DNA of 64,000 nucleotides from positions 186,001 through 250,000 of the forward strand of contig NZ_JAGGKI010000007.1 in NCBI RefSeq assembly GCF_017873605.1, read 5' to 3'. Each line of letters starts with the position of its first letter. The stretch's first letter is position 1. The stretch is from Paenibacillus lactis. GTDB lineage: Bacteria > Bacillota > Bacilli > Paenibacillales > Paenibacillaceae. A program made the translations under genes and the position numbers. Below the pieces are notes generated by a model. The model was not told the DNA's origin. It was given only the letters and a program-made list of their open reading frames with translations, and did not search any database. This document shows, in pieces, positions 36,926 through 45,595 of this stretch.

Positions 36926-37417
36926 ATGAAGATAACGTCCAAAGGCTGGATCCTCTTTACGGTTAGCGCGCTGCTCCTACTAACAGGATGCGAAAGGCTG
37001 GAACAGTTCACGCAAAAGGTGGTTGAGGAAACGCAAAAAACAGCCCACTATACATTGGAACTCGACGAGGAAACGGACCTTACGATCGAGCAGCTTATCG
37101 ATGAAGGGCGACTGGACCGTCTGGTGTTCGACGGAAGACTGTATGAGCTGCAAGGGGAAGCCGATCCGGAGTCTAAAGGCGGCCGTATAGGTTTTATCGG
37201 CGAAACGTATTATGTGGATCAGGAGGGGAAGAGGTGGACCGAGGATGAACTGAAGAAGCCCTACCTATACCTTGATCCGAATGAAATTCGGGAGAAAAAT
37301 CCCATGACGTATGGTTCCGTCTATCGACATAAAGGAGAGCCCAAGGGGAGCTCCAACCGGATCATCATTGAGCTTAACCGGAAGGTTCTGGAAGCAGAGC
37401 TGGTCCGTGAAGAGTAA
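36926..37417 (+). CDS. Small lipoprotein, possible LanI-like immunity component
   Basis: A 163-residue protein with a signal peptide ending in LLTGC, so it is a membrane-anchored lipoprotein. The mature part is acidic (LDEETDLTIEQLIDEGRLDR; EDELKKPYLYLDPNEI) and has no catalytic motif. The start ATG 36926 follows AAGGAGG. It heads a run with an ABC transporter of the lantibiotic-immunity kind, where a lipoprotein (LanI) often binds the peptide at the cell surface. I do not recognise its family directly; the role is inferred from context. Confidence 0.75.
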   Translation: MKITSKGWILFTVSALLLLTGCERLEQFTQKVVEETQKTAHYTLELDEETDLTIEQLIDEGRLDRLVFDGRLYELQGEADPESKGGRIGFIGETYYVDQEGKRWTEDELKKPYLYLDPNEIREKNPMTYGSVYRHKGEPKGSSNRIIIELNRKVLEAELVREE

Positions 37418-37454
37418 AGAACTGCATCAATTCAACATATTACAAAGGATAGGA

Positions 37455-38183
37455 ATGATGAAAATGGTTAACGGCCCTTTATTAGAAATGAAGAAGGTTT
37501 CCAAGCGCTTTGGCAAGGAAAACGTCATCAAGGAGCTCTCCATGCAGGTGCCTGCAAACTGCATTTATGGACTTCTCGGCCCTAACGGAGCGGGCAAGTC
37601 GACGACGCTTAAGATGCTGACCGGCATCATTGCGCCGTCATCCGGCAGCATCTGGTTTGACGGTCACCGCTGGAGCAGGCAGGATTTGAAGCAAATCGGA
37701 GCGTTGATCGAATCTCCGCCGATTTACGGAAATTTAACGGCTTTCGAAAACCTGAAGGTTCGCAGCCTGCTGCTCGGGCTTCCGGATTCGCGAATTCAAG
37801 AAGTATTGGATTTGGTGAATTTGTCAACGACCGGCAAAAAAACAGCAAGGAATTTTTCAATGGGGATGAAGCAGCGTTTAGGAATAGCGATTGCACTGCT
37901 CAACCGCCCCCGTTTGCTCATCCTCGATGAGCCTACGAACGGGCTGGATCCGGTCGGTATCCATGAGCTCCGTGAGCTGATCCGTTCTTTTCCCCGTCAA
38001 GGGGTGACCGTCATCCTTTCCAGTCATTTGTTGTCCGAGGTGGAACAAACAGCCGACCGAATCGGTATTATTAACCACGGCGAGCTGCTATATGAAGGGG
38101 AAGTTCAATCCGGACAAAATTTAGAGCAACTATTTATGGATGTCGCTACAACTCCTGCAAGACGAAAGGGGGGGTACAGATGA
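37455..38183 (+). CDS. Lantibiotic-immunity-like ABC transporter ATPase (LanF/BcrA type)
   Basis: A 242-residue ATPase. Walker A is GPNGAGKST, the signature FSMGMKQRLGIAIAL, Walker B LLILDEPTNGLDP, and the switch His is SSHLLSEVE. The start ATG 37455 follows AAAGGAT; an upstream frame extension to 37311 overlaps the lipoprotein gene and is rejected. The gene overlaps the first permease by 4 bases. The family exports or shields against cationic peptide antibiotics such as bacitracin and lantibiotics. Confidence 0.88.
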   Translation: MMKMVNGPLLEMKKVSKRFGKENVIKELSMQVPANCIYGLLGPNGAGKSTTLKMLTGIIAPSSGSIWFDGHRWSRQDLKQIGALIESPPIYGNLTAFENLKVRSLLLGLPDSRIQEVLDLVNLSTTGKKTARNFSMGMKQRLGIAIALLNRPRLLILDEPTNGLDPVGIHELRELIRSFPRQGVTVILSSHLLSEVEQTADRIGIINHGELLYEGEVQSGQNLEQLFMDVATTPARRKGGYR

Positions 38184-38926
38184 TTCCTTATCTACGATCG
38201 GAACGCCTAAAGCTCAAACGTACGTTTTCAACCAAGCTTTTCTTTCTGGTACCCATCGCAAATGTGGCGTTTTCGTTGCTTATGAATCCGATGTATTTTG
38301 TATCCAATACCATTAATTGGTGGTCTATTCTGTTCCTGCCGCTGATGCTCGCTCTATGGGCCGTCCAGACCCATCAGAAGGAACAGCTTGCTTCACGTTA
38401 TCAAGGGGTCTATCTGCTTCCGGTTTCGCTCCGAAATATCTGGCTAGCCAAGCTGATCGTGATTAGCATCTACTCTCTTGCAGCCTTCGCGGCCTATCTT
38501 TTGGTTCTGGGGGCGGTCGGCATGCTCTTTACGGGAGAGAGCATCATTACGATGGCCACGTTCATGTCCGCATTGGTGCTGTGGCTAACCACTCTCTGGG
38601 AAATTCCCCTGTTCATGTGGGTCGCCAAAAAATGGGGAGCAGCAACAGCGATCGGAATCAACATCGCATGTGCAATGGGCCTGGGGATTCCGCTCTCCTC
38701 ACGGACATTCTGGTGGGCATGCCCATGGAGCTGGTCCATCCGGCTGATGGCTCCGATTGCCGGAGTCCACCCCAATGGGACATTGCTGGAGCCGGGGCAT
38801 GCGATGCTGGATATGAAGGTTCTGCCGATAGGGGTTGGAATGTCATTGTTACTTACGGCGGTACTAAGCATGTTGACGATGCAGCGATTTGGTCCGCAAA
38901 TTCGAAGCGGCAAAGGAGGCCGCTGA
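38180..38926 (+). CDS. Lantibiotic-immunity-like ABC permease (LanE/MutE type)
   Basis: A 248-residue membrane protein with about six hydrophobic segments, starting MIPYLRSERLKLKRTFSTKL, a pattern common to the LanE/EpiE permeases that begin with a Lys/Arg-rich stretch before helix 1. It overlaps the ATPase by 4 bases and is followed by the second permease after 6 bases. Confidence 0.83.
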   Translation: MIPYLRSERLKLKRTFSTKLFFLVPIANVAFSLLMNPMYFVSNTINWWSILFLPLMLALWAVQTHQKEQLASRYQGVYLLPVSLRNIWLAKLIVISIYSLAAFAAYLLVLGAVGMLFTGESIITMATFMSALVLWLTTLWEIPLFMWVAKKWGAATAIGINIACAMGLGIPLSSRTFWWACPWSWSIRLMAPIAGVHPNGTLLEPGHAMLDMKVLPIGVGMSLLLTAVLSMLTMQRFGPQIRSGKGGR

Positions 38927-38932
38927 CAGGGA

Positions 38933-39700
38933 ATGAACGTATGGGGATGTTTTAGAGCCGATCTGATGAAGCTCAAGCGAACCAAGCTTATGTGGATTCT
39001 CGCCGCAATTCCCGTCGCTTACGCCGCGCTTTTTCTGGCGTATTTTACCGGCAGGACAGAATCTTCCTCACAGATGTATTTGTTCTACATGGAGAGTTTG
39101 GGCGTTGCGCTGCCCTTTTTCATAGGACTTGCGGCTGGCTTCATGATTGACCAGGAAAGGCAAGCCGGCCATTTCCAAGTGCTGCTCGGGGGAACGACAT
39201 CCAGGATTAGCGGATATATGAGCAAACTGCTTTTGTTGCTCTTATTGCAAGGATTATTGATATTCTTTGCCGTAATCCTTTGGATCGGGGGTATGAAATG
39301 GGGGATGGGCTTGACCGATATTCCTATTTGGAGTTACGTTTGTGGGTGGTTCTGGCTTACATGTTCCAATTTCATGCTGCTGATGATGCATTTATTTATT
39401 GCGTTTGTGTTCGGGATGGGCGCATCGATCCTTATGGGAGGAGCCGGATTGCTGATGACTGCGCTCATGGCGACCGGTCTTGGCGATCAGGTATGGATGT
39501 ACGTGCCTTGGGCGTGGGGAGTTCGATTCAGTGGTTTAACCGGCATGGTATTGGACGGCTCCTTGGCTCCGGAAATGGCGAACTACGTGCAAGACAAGAT
39601 GGCGCAGGGCATGGGATTTGCCGTCTCGTTGACTGCGGTCGGTCTTGCGGTAAGCATCGCCTGGTTTCGCCGATGGGAAGGAAAGACTGCGCATGAATAA
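38933..39700 (+). CDS. Lantibiotic-immunity-like ABC permease (LanG/MutG type)
   Basis: A 255-residue membrane protein with about six hydrophobic segments and the LanE/LanG-type beginning FRADLMKLKRTKLMWILAAI. Two different permeases with one ATPase is the layout of LanFEG transporters. The ribosome site AAGGAGG is within the upstream gene. Two-component genes follow 29 bases later. Confidence 0.83.
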   Translation: MNVWGCFRADLMKLKRTKLMWILAAIPVAYAALFLAYFTGRTESSSQMYLFYMESLGVALPFFIGLAAGFMIDQERQAGHFQVLLGGTTSRISGYMSKLLLLLLLQGLLIFFAVILWIGGMKWGMGLTDIPIWSYVCGWFWLTCSNFMLLMMHLFIAFVFGMGASILMGGAGLLMTALMATGLGDQVWMYVPWAWGVRFSGLTGMVLDGSLAPEMANYVQDKMAQGMGFAVSLTAVGLAVSIAWFRRWEGKTAHE

Positions 39701-39729
39701 GGCGCTTGTACATAGAAAGAGGTGTAAGG

Positions 39730-40398
39730 ATGGCAAAAATACTGGCAATCGACGACGAAATGGACATTTTGGCATTGATAGCAAATATTCTGCGACGTGA
39801 CCGTCATGAGGTGATTACCCGATCGGAAGTGACGGAGATCCAGCCTGAAGCATTTCAAGGATACGATCTGATCCTGTTGGACGTCATGATGCCTCACGTG
39901 GACGGTTTCGAATTGTGCAGGAAGATTCGAGGGTATGTCAGCTGCCCGATTCTTTTTCTCACGGCCAAGTCGGACGAGGAGGACGTGGTGAACGGGCTGA
40001 TGCATGGAGGGGACGACTATATCGCAAAACCGTTCGGCGTTAAAGAGCTTAGTGCGCGGGTGAATGCCCATTTGCGGAGAGAATCACGGGAGAAAAGCTT
40101 GTCCAGGCTTACCGTTTCGGGAGTCAGCTTTGATTTTGACGCGAAGGAAGTATGGGTAGGGGATCATCAGGTTCGGCTGACTCCGAATGAATACAAAATC
40201 TGTGAGCTGCTCGTTCGACGAAGAGAGCGGGTATTCACCCGTGAAGAAATCCATGAGGAGGTTTACGGGATTGATGGAGATGCCTTATTTACGACGATTA
40301 CGGAGTTTATCCGGTCGATTCGCAGTAAGTTCAAGGCGTGTGGGGTCTCTCCCATCTCAACGGTGTGGGGAGTGGGCTACCGATGGGACAACGATTAA
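39730..40398 (+). CDS. Response regulator, OmpR family
   Basis: A 222-residue regulator. The receiver has Asp51 as phosphorylation site (LLDVMMPHVDGF), with Lys in AKSDEEDVV and KPF motifs. The winged-helix output (LTPNEYKICELLVRRRERVFTREEI) follows. ATG 39730 follows GGTGTAAGG; an earlier TTG at 39706 is not needed. It lies next to its kinase and downstream of the transporter, the arrangement of NsrR/LanR-type peptide-antibiotic sensors. Confidence 0.9.
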   Translation: MAKILAIDDEMDILALIANILRRDRHEVITRSEVTEIQPEAFQGYDLILLDVMMPHVDGFELCRKIRGYVSCPILFLTAKSDEEDVVNGLMHGGDDYIAKPFGVKELSARVNAHLRRESREKSLSRLTVSGVSFDFDAKEVWVGDHQVRLTPNEYKICELLVRRRERVFTREEIHEEVYGIDGDALFTTITEFIRSIRSKFKACGVSPISTVWGVGYRWDND

Positions 40399-41759
40399 GA
40401 CAATCCAGCCTTAGGCGGGAACTGCTGCATTACGTCATCCTCTTATCCGTTTGCCTTATTGTATTGGTCCTGCTGGGTGTTCTCCTAAACAGACTGGCGA
40501 TAAATGCAGGTCTCGTCGTCCATGCCAATTATGACGAACGGCGGGTTCTGGATGCGGAGCCGGGTATACAGGAGGCAAGATTGTTTTCCCATGAACTGAT
40601 TCCTGAAGACATTCCTTATGTTGTGGTGGATAAACGCACGCTTCAGGTGGTTGAAGGCACGCTGGATCCTTCCGGGGAGGAGGCGGCCATTCGAGCGATT
40701 CAGAACAGAACAGCCTATCAGGGGCAGGCCGTTTACCGTGTGGTCGAAAGAGAGCAAGAATATGTGGTTCTCCACTATAAGGTCCGTTCCCGCTTTACAT
40801 TGCCATGGTTAAGAGCGCATTTTCCGGATTATGAGCTTACGACGCTCATCATCGGCATAATAGCGATCATTGGCATCGTATTTGCGGTGACCACGATCTT
40901 TGCCAGGCGATTACAGCGGCAATTTGATCGCATTCAGCAGCTGACCATGCGGATTCGGAATCGGGATTTGAGTATGGAGGCGGAGAGGTCACCGATTAAG
41001 GAATTCGATGATGTTTTGTCCTCGCTTCAGGAAATGGCCAAAGCGCTGGAAGCTTCGCTTCAAGCCCAGTGGAGAACGGAAACCCGGAAGCGGGAGCAGA
41101 TTAGTGCGTTGGCTCACGACATCAAGATCCCCGTCACGATTATCAAAGGAAATGCCGAACTGCTGAGCCTTGATGAGCAAAGCGAGGAGCATGCAGGATA
41201 TACCGAATATATCTTAAATGCGAGCAGCAGGATCGAAGAGTATGTCAGCCTGCTCATCCATATCTCAAAGACGGAACAGGACATGAACATAACGCTCAAG
41301 CCCACCTGTCTGAGGGATTTTGCAGTTGGGCTGATACAAGACTTCTCGGGTTATATCGGGCAGCGCAGGATCGAGATTGCACTCGACCTGGAAGAGACAG
41401 TGACGCTGGAGCCGGCATTTGATCATGAACTGATCCATCGTGCTGTTATGAATATTTTGACGAATGCAGCGGATCATACGCCGGACGGTGGAGAAGTTCG
41501 AATGGCGGTCTCCTCATCGGGCCAGCACGTGCAATTTCGAGTGACGGACAGCGGGCGCGGTTTTACGACTGAAGGTTTGGAGCAGGCTACCCAGCTGTTT
41601 TATATGGGAGACAAGAGCCGTTCAGCGAAAGGTCACTACGGCATCGGATTAACATTTGCCAATAATGTAGCACGGCTCCATCATGGCTCTTTACAGCTTT
41701 CCAATCGGCCTCAAGGCGGGGCTGAGGTAACGCTTGAAATCCCCGCCCGGCTTAAATAA
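40383..41759 (+). CDS. Membrane sensor histidine kinase (LanK/NsrK-like)
   Basis: A 458-residue kinase. Two membrane helices (~15-42 and ~152-172) enclose a ~110-residue external domain. A HAMP-like linker leads to the DHp domain with His245 (SALAHDIKIPVTIIKG), and a HATPase domain with N box (NILTNAADHT), G1 (VTDSGRGF) and G2 (GHYGIGL). It overlaps the response regulator gene by 16 bases. The pair probably senses a peptide antibiotic and induces the transporter genes. Confidence 0.9.
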   Translation: MGQRLRQSSLRRELLHYVILLSVCLIVLVLLGVLLNRLAINAGLVVHANYDERRVLDAEPGIQEARLFSHELIPEDIPYVVVDKRTLQVVEGTLDPSGEEAAIRAIQNRTAYQGQAVYRVVEREQEYVVLHYKVRSRFTLPWLRAHFPDYELTTLIIGIIAIIGIVFAVTTIFARRLQRQFDRIQQLTMRIRNRDLSMEAERSPIKEFDDVLSSLQEMAKALEASLQAQWRTETRKREQISALAHDIKIPVTIIKGNAELLSLDEQSEEHAGYTEYILNASSRIEEYVSLLIHISKTEQDMNITLKPTCLRDFAVGLIQDFSGYIGQRRIEIALDLEETVTLEPAFDHELIHRAVMNILTNAADHTPDGGEVRMAVSSSGQHVQFRVTDSGRGFTTEGLEQATQLFYMGDKSRSAKGHYGIGLTFANNVARLHHGSLQLSNRPQGGAEVTLEIPARLK

Positions 41760-41828
41760 AAGTCCCATTACCAACGGTAATATATTTCGAAGCACCATCG
41801 TTTCGACCGAGTATCTCAGTTCTACAAA

Positions 41829-41856
41829 GCCACTGATCAAGCATCAGTGGTTTTTT
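41829..41856 (+). terminator. Terminator after the two-component operon
   Basis: GCCACTGAT (41829-41837) pairs with ATCAGTGGT (41843-41851), one G-U pair, then six T. Confidence 0.85.
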
Positions 41857-41860
41857 GTTT

Positions 41861-41884
41861 GACCTTGACACTAGTGTCAAGGTC
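41861..41884. promoter_or_regulatory. Perfect 24-base palindrome with -35 element (MerR-like operator)
   Basis: The left arm GACCTTGACACT is exactly complementary to the right arm AGTGTCAAGGTC. A consensus -35 TTGACA lies inside it (41865-41870). A dyad overlapping the promoter spacer is the hallmark of MerR-family operators. A TAGAAT follows at 41885. No MerR gene is in the window, so the regulator is encoded elsewhere. Confidence 0.75.
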
Positions 41885-41967
41885 TAGAATAAAGGACGAA
41901 CGCGGCCAACAGGAGACGGTTCTATATGGTTCGATATTTCTTTCGACAAGGGAAAGGGGAAATCAAA

Positions 41968-42882
41968 GTGAGTACCGATCAAAGCAAGAACGAAGCTCTC
42001 TCTCCAGTGACCATCATCGGTCTTGGCGAGATGGGGCAGGCATTAGCAAATGTATTTTTGCAAAACGGATATCCTACGACGGTTTGGAACCGGACGGCAG
42101 CGAAGGCAGAAGCCTTGGTGAAGCAGGGAGCTGTGCTTGCTGCCACACCTCGTGAAGCCATACAGGCAAGCCCGGTCGTGATCCTGTGCGTTCTGGATTA
42201 CGATGCCGTACATGAAATCCTTGATCCACTCGGTGATGCACTTAAGGGTCGTGTTCTGTTCAACCTAACGAACGGAACTCCTAAGCAGGCACGTGATACC
42301 GCACAATGGGCTAAGGATCGAGGTTACGATTATATCGATGCCGGTATCATGGCCGTTCCGCAAATCATCGGAACCGAGGATGCTTTTATCCTCTACAGTG
42401 GAGGAAACAAGAACTCCTTCGATTCCAATAAGGAATTGTTGGATGTAATGGGCGCGTCCACCTACTTAGGCGAAGATGCCGGTTTAGCATCCTTGCTGGA
42501 TCTAGCGATGAATGGTGCGATGTATGGGATGCTCGCCGGTGCCATGCACGCTATCTCGGTAGTTGCCACAGAAGGGATCAAGGCACAGGCTTTCTCGTCA
42601 GAACTCTTGATTCCCTACCTCACTGCAATTACCGGCATCATACCTAATCTAGCCCGCCAGTTCGACACGAAAGAATTTACGGTTGGCGTCTCGGCCAAAC
42701 TTGCCATGCAGCAGGTGGGTTTCAGAAATATTCGGCAAGCCAGCAAGGACCAAGGGATTAGTACAGAGCTGCTCGACCCGATCCAATCTCTTATGGACCG
42801 GCGTGTCGCTGCCGGGTTCCCCGATGACGACTTCTCCGCTGTTACCGAGCTTTTTAAACAAGCAAAGCACCAAAACACGTGA
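41968..42882 (+). CDS. NAD(P)-dependent oxidoreductase, imine-reductase-like (copy 1)
   Basis: A 304-residue protein. The N-terminal Rossmann motif is IIGLGEMGQALA, followed by VWNRTAAKAEALV, typical of the 6-phosphogluconate dehydrogenase / beta-hydroxyacid dehydrogenase superfamily. The C-terminal part (GMLAGAMHAISVVATEGI) matches the helical domain of imine reductases and reductive aminases. GTG 41968 after AAAGGGGA is chosen; ATG 41926 in the same frame with AGGAGA 12 bases upstream is an alternative. It is followed by a paralogue. The substrate is unknown. Confidence 0.85.
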   Translation: MSTDQSKNEALSPVTIIGLGEMGQALANVFLQNGYPTTVWNRTAAKAEALVKQGAVLAATPREAIQASPVVILCVLDYDAVHEILDPLGDALKGRVLFNLTNGTPKQARDTAQWAKDRGYDYIDAGIMAVPQIIGTEDAFILYSGGNKNSFDSNKELLDVMGASTYLGEDAGLASLLDLAMNGAMYGMLAGAMHAISVVATEGIKAQAFSSELLIPYLTAITGIIPNLARQFDTKEFTVGVSAKLAMQQVGFRNIRQASKDQGISTELLDPIQSLMDRRVAAGFPDDDFSAVTELFKQAKHQNT

Positions 42883-42966
42883 ACTTGATTATTTCTGTGC
42901 ATCTTTATAGGCGTTTAAGACTAAACCGTCGTAATTAGTGACAATCCCATGAAAGGAGTTATTCCA

Positions 42967-43893
42967 ATGAAAAGTGATCATATTGAAAACATAAACAAGT
43001 CTGCCAGTCATGGAACTGAAAAAGTTGGGAGTCGTTTATCGGTTACGGTTATCGGTCTAGGCCCCATGGGGAAGGCGATCGTCGGCGCTTTCTTGGATAA
43101 GGGCTATGAGGTGACTGTGTGGAATCGCACGTTAAGTAAAGCCGATGATTTGATGGCTAAAGGTGCGATGAAGGCATCCACGGTCAGCGAAGCGATTACG
43201 TCCAATGATTTGATCGTTCTCAGCTTAACGGATTACCGTGCGATGTATGCTATTTTCGAACCGATCTCGGAGCAATTAACCGGAAAAGTTATCGTAAACC
43301 TGAGCTCGGATACCCCTGAAAAAGTACGAGAAGCGTCAGAATGGTTAGCCGAACGCAACGCCGTACAGCTCACCGGCGGAGTGTTGGCCTCGCCTCCGGG
43401 TATCGGTAATAAAGAATCCGTCACTCTATATAGCGGCCCTAGGAAAACCTTCGACGATCACCAAAATATCCTGGAGGTGCTGACCAGTACTAGCTATAAG
43501 GGCGAGGACCCGGGACTTGCCATGTTGTACTACCAGTTGCAAATCGATGTCTTCTGGACCGCTATGCTCAGCAACCTGCATGCAGTTGCGGTGGCGAGAG
43601 CAAACGGAATCACGGCTGAACAGCTCCTGGCTTATGTTTCGGACATTCTATCCACTATGCCGAAGTTACTGGAATTCTACGCTCCCAGGATTGACGCTGG
43701 GACACACAGCGGTGATGTGGAGAAACTTGCGATGGGGCTGGCGAGCGTCGAACACGTCGTTCAAACATCAAATGAAGCAGGAATCGATGCTTCGCTGCCG
43801 GCCGCTGTCCTGGATGTCTTCAAACGCGGTGTTGCTAGAGGACACGCTGGTGATAGCTTCACGAGCCTAATTGACATGTTCCAAAAACACTAG
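42967..43893 (+). CDS. NAD(P)-dependent oxidoreductase, imine-reductase-like (copy 2)
   Basis: A 308-residue paralogue of the gene upstream, with VIGLGPMGKAIVGAF, VWNRTLSKADDLM and a matching C-terminal domain (FWTAMLSNLHAVAVARANGI). ATG 42967 follows AAAGGAG. The two proteins may form a heterodimer or act on successive substrates; imine reductases are dimers built from intertwined C-terminal domains. Both are probably expressed from the promoter with the 24-base palindrome. Confidence 0.85.
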   Translation: MKSDHIENINKSASHGTEKVGSRLSVTVIGLGPMGKAIVGAFLDKGYEVTVWNRTLSKADDLMAKGAMKASTVSEAITSNDLIVLSLTDYRAMYAIFEPISEQLTGKVIVNLSSDTPEKVREASEWLAERNAVQLTGGVLASPPGIGNKESVTLYSGPRKTFDDHQNILEVLTSTSYKGEDPGLAMLYYQLQIDVFWTAMLSNLHAVAVARANGITAEQLLAYVSDILSTMPKLLEFYAPRIDAGTHSGDVEKLAMGLASVEHVVQTSNEAGIDASLPAAVLDVFKRGVARGHAGDSFTSLIDMFQKH

Positions 43894-44040
43894 GTTAACC
43901 GTTACATGTTCGGTCCATAGGAATGAAGGCAGCTTATCATAATCCATCTGTTGCACTTAACTTAATTAGCTCGACATCGCAGATTTGAACGATTGACAAG
44001 GCCAATGAGAACTTGGAGCAAACTCAATTGAATAAGAATT

Positions 44041-44081
44041 CACACAAAAACGCATTGTATGGGACAATGCGTTTTTGTGTG
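44041..44081. terminator. Long symmetric terminator hairpin
   Basis: An 18-base arm (44041-44058: CACACAAAAACGCATTGT) pairs with the arm at 44064-44081 around a 5-base loop. Confidence 0.9.
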
Positions 44082-44412
44082 CTTTTGATCAGGAAGACAA
44101 TGTTGAAATATCTCATGACATTGAAGAGAGGGTTCTTCATTGGTTTTGTGCACTCCTACAAAATTGTTCATTGAAGCTATCTATTTTCTAGGAAGGCACC
44201 ATCTTTTCCAACACCCTAATTTTAGAGATCATAACAAAACTGTTTCTCTAGACCCACCAGTTTTTTACATTGTATGATGGGAACTGTTATGGGGAGGCGA
44301 AAGCGCAACAATCGGTAAAGGGGGATAGCTGCGCATTTTATACTGGATTGGATCCCAATCCTGATAGAGCTCAACGTTTAGTAAAAATCACACAGAAAGG
44401 AAGTTGTCCTGC
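44082..44412. other. Intergenic stretch before the CPBP gene
   Basis: No supported gene; one 24-codon frame (from about 44101) has only a weak ribosome site. No repeats or promoters stand out. Confidence 0.45.
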
Positions 44413-45153
44413 TTGTTAGAACAATTCATGGACTATTCATTGCGAATTATGCCGGGGATCCTGTTGTTAATCATGGCGTATTTGTTGTTGCCAAAGCAGA
44501 CAGTAGAGGCAAGGCTTTTCATTCTCGTATTGGGATTCATTTTAATCCGGGATGCCATGACCCCTCTCGGCTTTTGGAAACTGGGGGCGACAGGGCAAAC
44601 CGTATGGCTTCGATTTCTTGATGATGGGTGGTTACTCGTCACGCTTGGCATGATGTCGCTCATTCTTACTTTCAGTATCGTTGTTACGAATAAACCTTTA
44701 TTAAATCTCCTGTTCTGGTGCGGCAAAGGCAAGGCGGCTTCTGTTTTCGCCGGAATGCTGGGTGCTCTGATTGTCGTCCTACCGTTTGCTCTAATCTATT
44801 CCTTCATCGATCTGGAAGAGCGAGGAGGAGCGGTTCCTCCTTATGTTTTGCTTCCGTTACTTTTTATGGCATTGGCCGGCAACTTCATGGAAGAGGTGCT
44901 GTTTCGGGGGTATTTACAGGGGTACTTTGAACGAATTAGCGGACCTATGAAGGCAGCTGTAATTTCGGCAATTCTCTTTGCAACCGGGCACATCTTTTTG
45001 GCACTAACGGTAACGGATATTGGGGGACCGATTTTACTATTTACCTTGTACGAGGGAATCGTATGTGCTTATGTCCGCATGAAATATGGCATCCTTCCAT
45101 CGACCTTGACGCATGGGCTCGCGATATTCACATTAGCCTCCGGGTTAATATAG
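44413..45153 (+). CDS. CPBP-family intramembrane protease
   Basis: A 246-residue membrane protein with about seven hydrophobic segments. The catalytic motif is Glu160-Glu161 and Arg165 (MEEVLFRGYLQGYF), and His193 (ATGHIF) is the further metal-site residue of CPBP/Abi proteases. Members process prenylated or lipid-anchored peptides and include bacteriocin self-immunity proteins (PlnP/SkkI type). TTG 44413 is chosen because it lies 9 bases after AAAGGAAG. It stands alone; the next genes are different in base composition. Confidence 0.85.
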   Translation: MLEQFMDYSLRIMPGILLLIMAYLLLPKQTVEARLFILVLGFILIRDAMTPLGFWKLGATGQTVWLRFLDDGWLLVTLGMMSLILTFSIVVTNKPLLNLLFWCGKGKAASVFAGMLGALIVVLPFALIYSFIDLEERGGAVPPYVLLPLLFMALAGNFMEEVLFRGYLQGYFERISGPMKAAVISAILFATGHIFLALTVTDIGGPILLFTLYEGIVCAYVRMKYGILPSTLTHGLAIFTLASGLI

Positions 45154-45343
45154 CGTGGTGTTTAGGGGAATTGACAAGATGCCGGTTATAACAAGGGGAA
45201 CAGCACTCACAATATATCCATAGCGTAGAAGCTACGGGCACTTTATTAGTTTTTTTATTTGTTGCCGGATAGAAAAATGTGGTACGATGTAAGTAGCGAT
45301 ATTGAAAATGGTAACCAAAATCAAAACAAAGGACTGGTATACT

Positions 45344-45595
45344 TTGAACGATGATCAAATAAAAATTGGTCTTTCAAAAAAGAACGGTCAACTAGGTTTC
45401 ATGTTTACTCGCGGGGGAGCGCGCGAGGGAGCTGGAAGAAAAGGGATCGGAATGACGAGGAAGATATCTTTGACTCTAACTGAAGAAATCTGGGAAGAAA
45501 TTGATCGTGAATGTGGGGAGCTGGAGATCTCTCGATCTGCATATTTAAGGAACATGATTGAATCATACTACGCTGCAAATAAGAAAGACGGGTGA
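45344..45595 (+). CDS. Small basic DNA-binding-like protein, ribbon-helix-helix type
   Basis: An 83-residue protein. A Gly/Arg-rich stretch GGAREGAGRKGIG (~24-36) is followed by a CopG/ribbon-helix-helix-like domain (RKISLTLTEEIWEEIDRECG; ISRSAYLRNMIESYY). TTG 45344 is chosen because AAAGGA lies ~10 bases upstream; an ATG at 45308 would be nearly leaderless after the likely -10 TACGAT (45288). It overlaps the beta-clamp gene by 4 bases (GTGA), so both are translationally coupled. It might repress its own operon or load the clamp; neither is known. Confidence 0.72.
   Translation: MNDDQIKIGLSKKNGQLGFMFTRGGAREGAGRKGIGMTRKISLTLTEEIWEEIDRECGELEISRSAYLRNMIESYYAANKKDG

Noticed and set aside
38494..38985. 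163-codon minus-strand frame
   Set aside because: Antisense to two permease genes and has no ribosome site.
44101..44175. 24-codon frame after the imine-reductase genes
   Set aside because: Weak ribosome site, no homologue recognised, no promoter or terminator pair.
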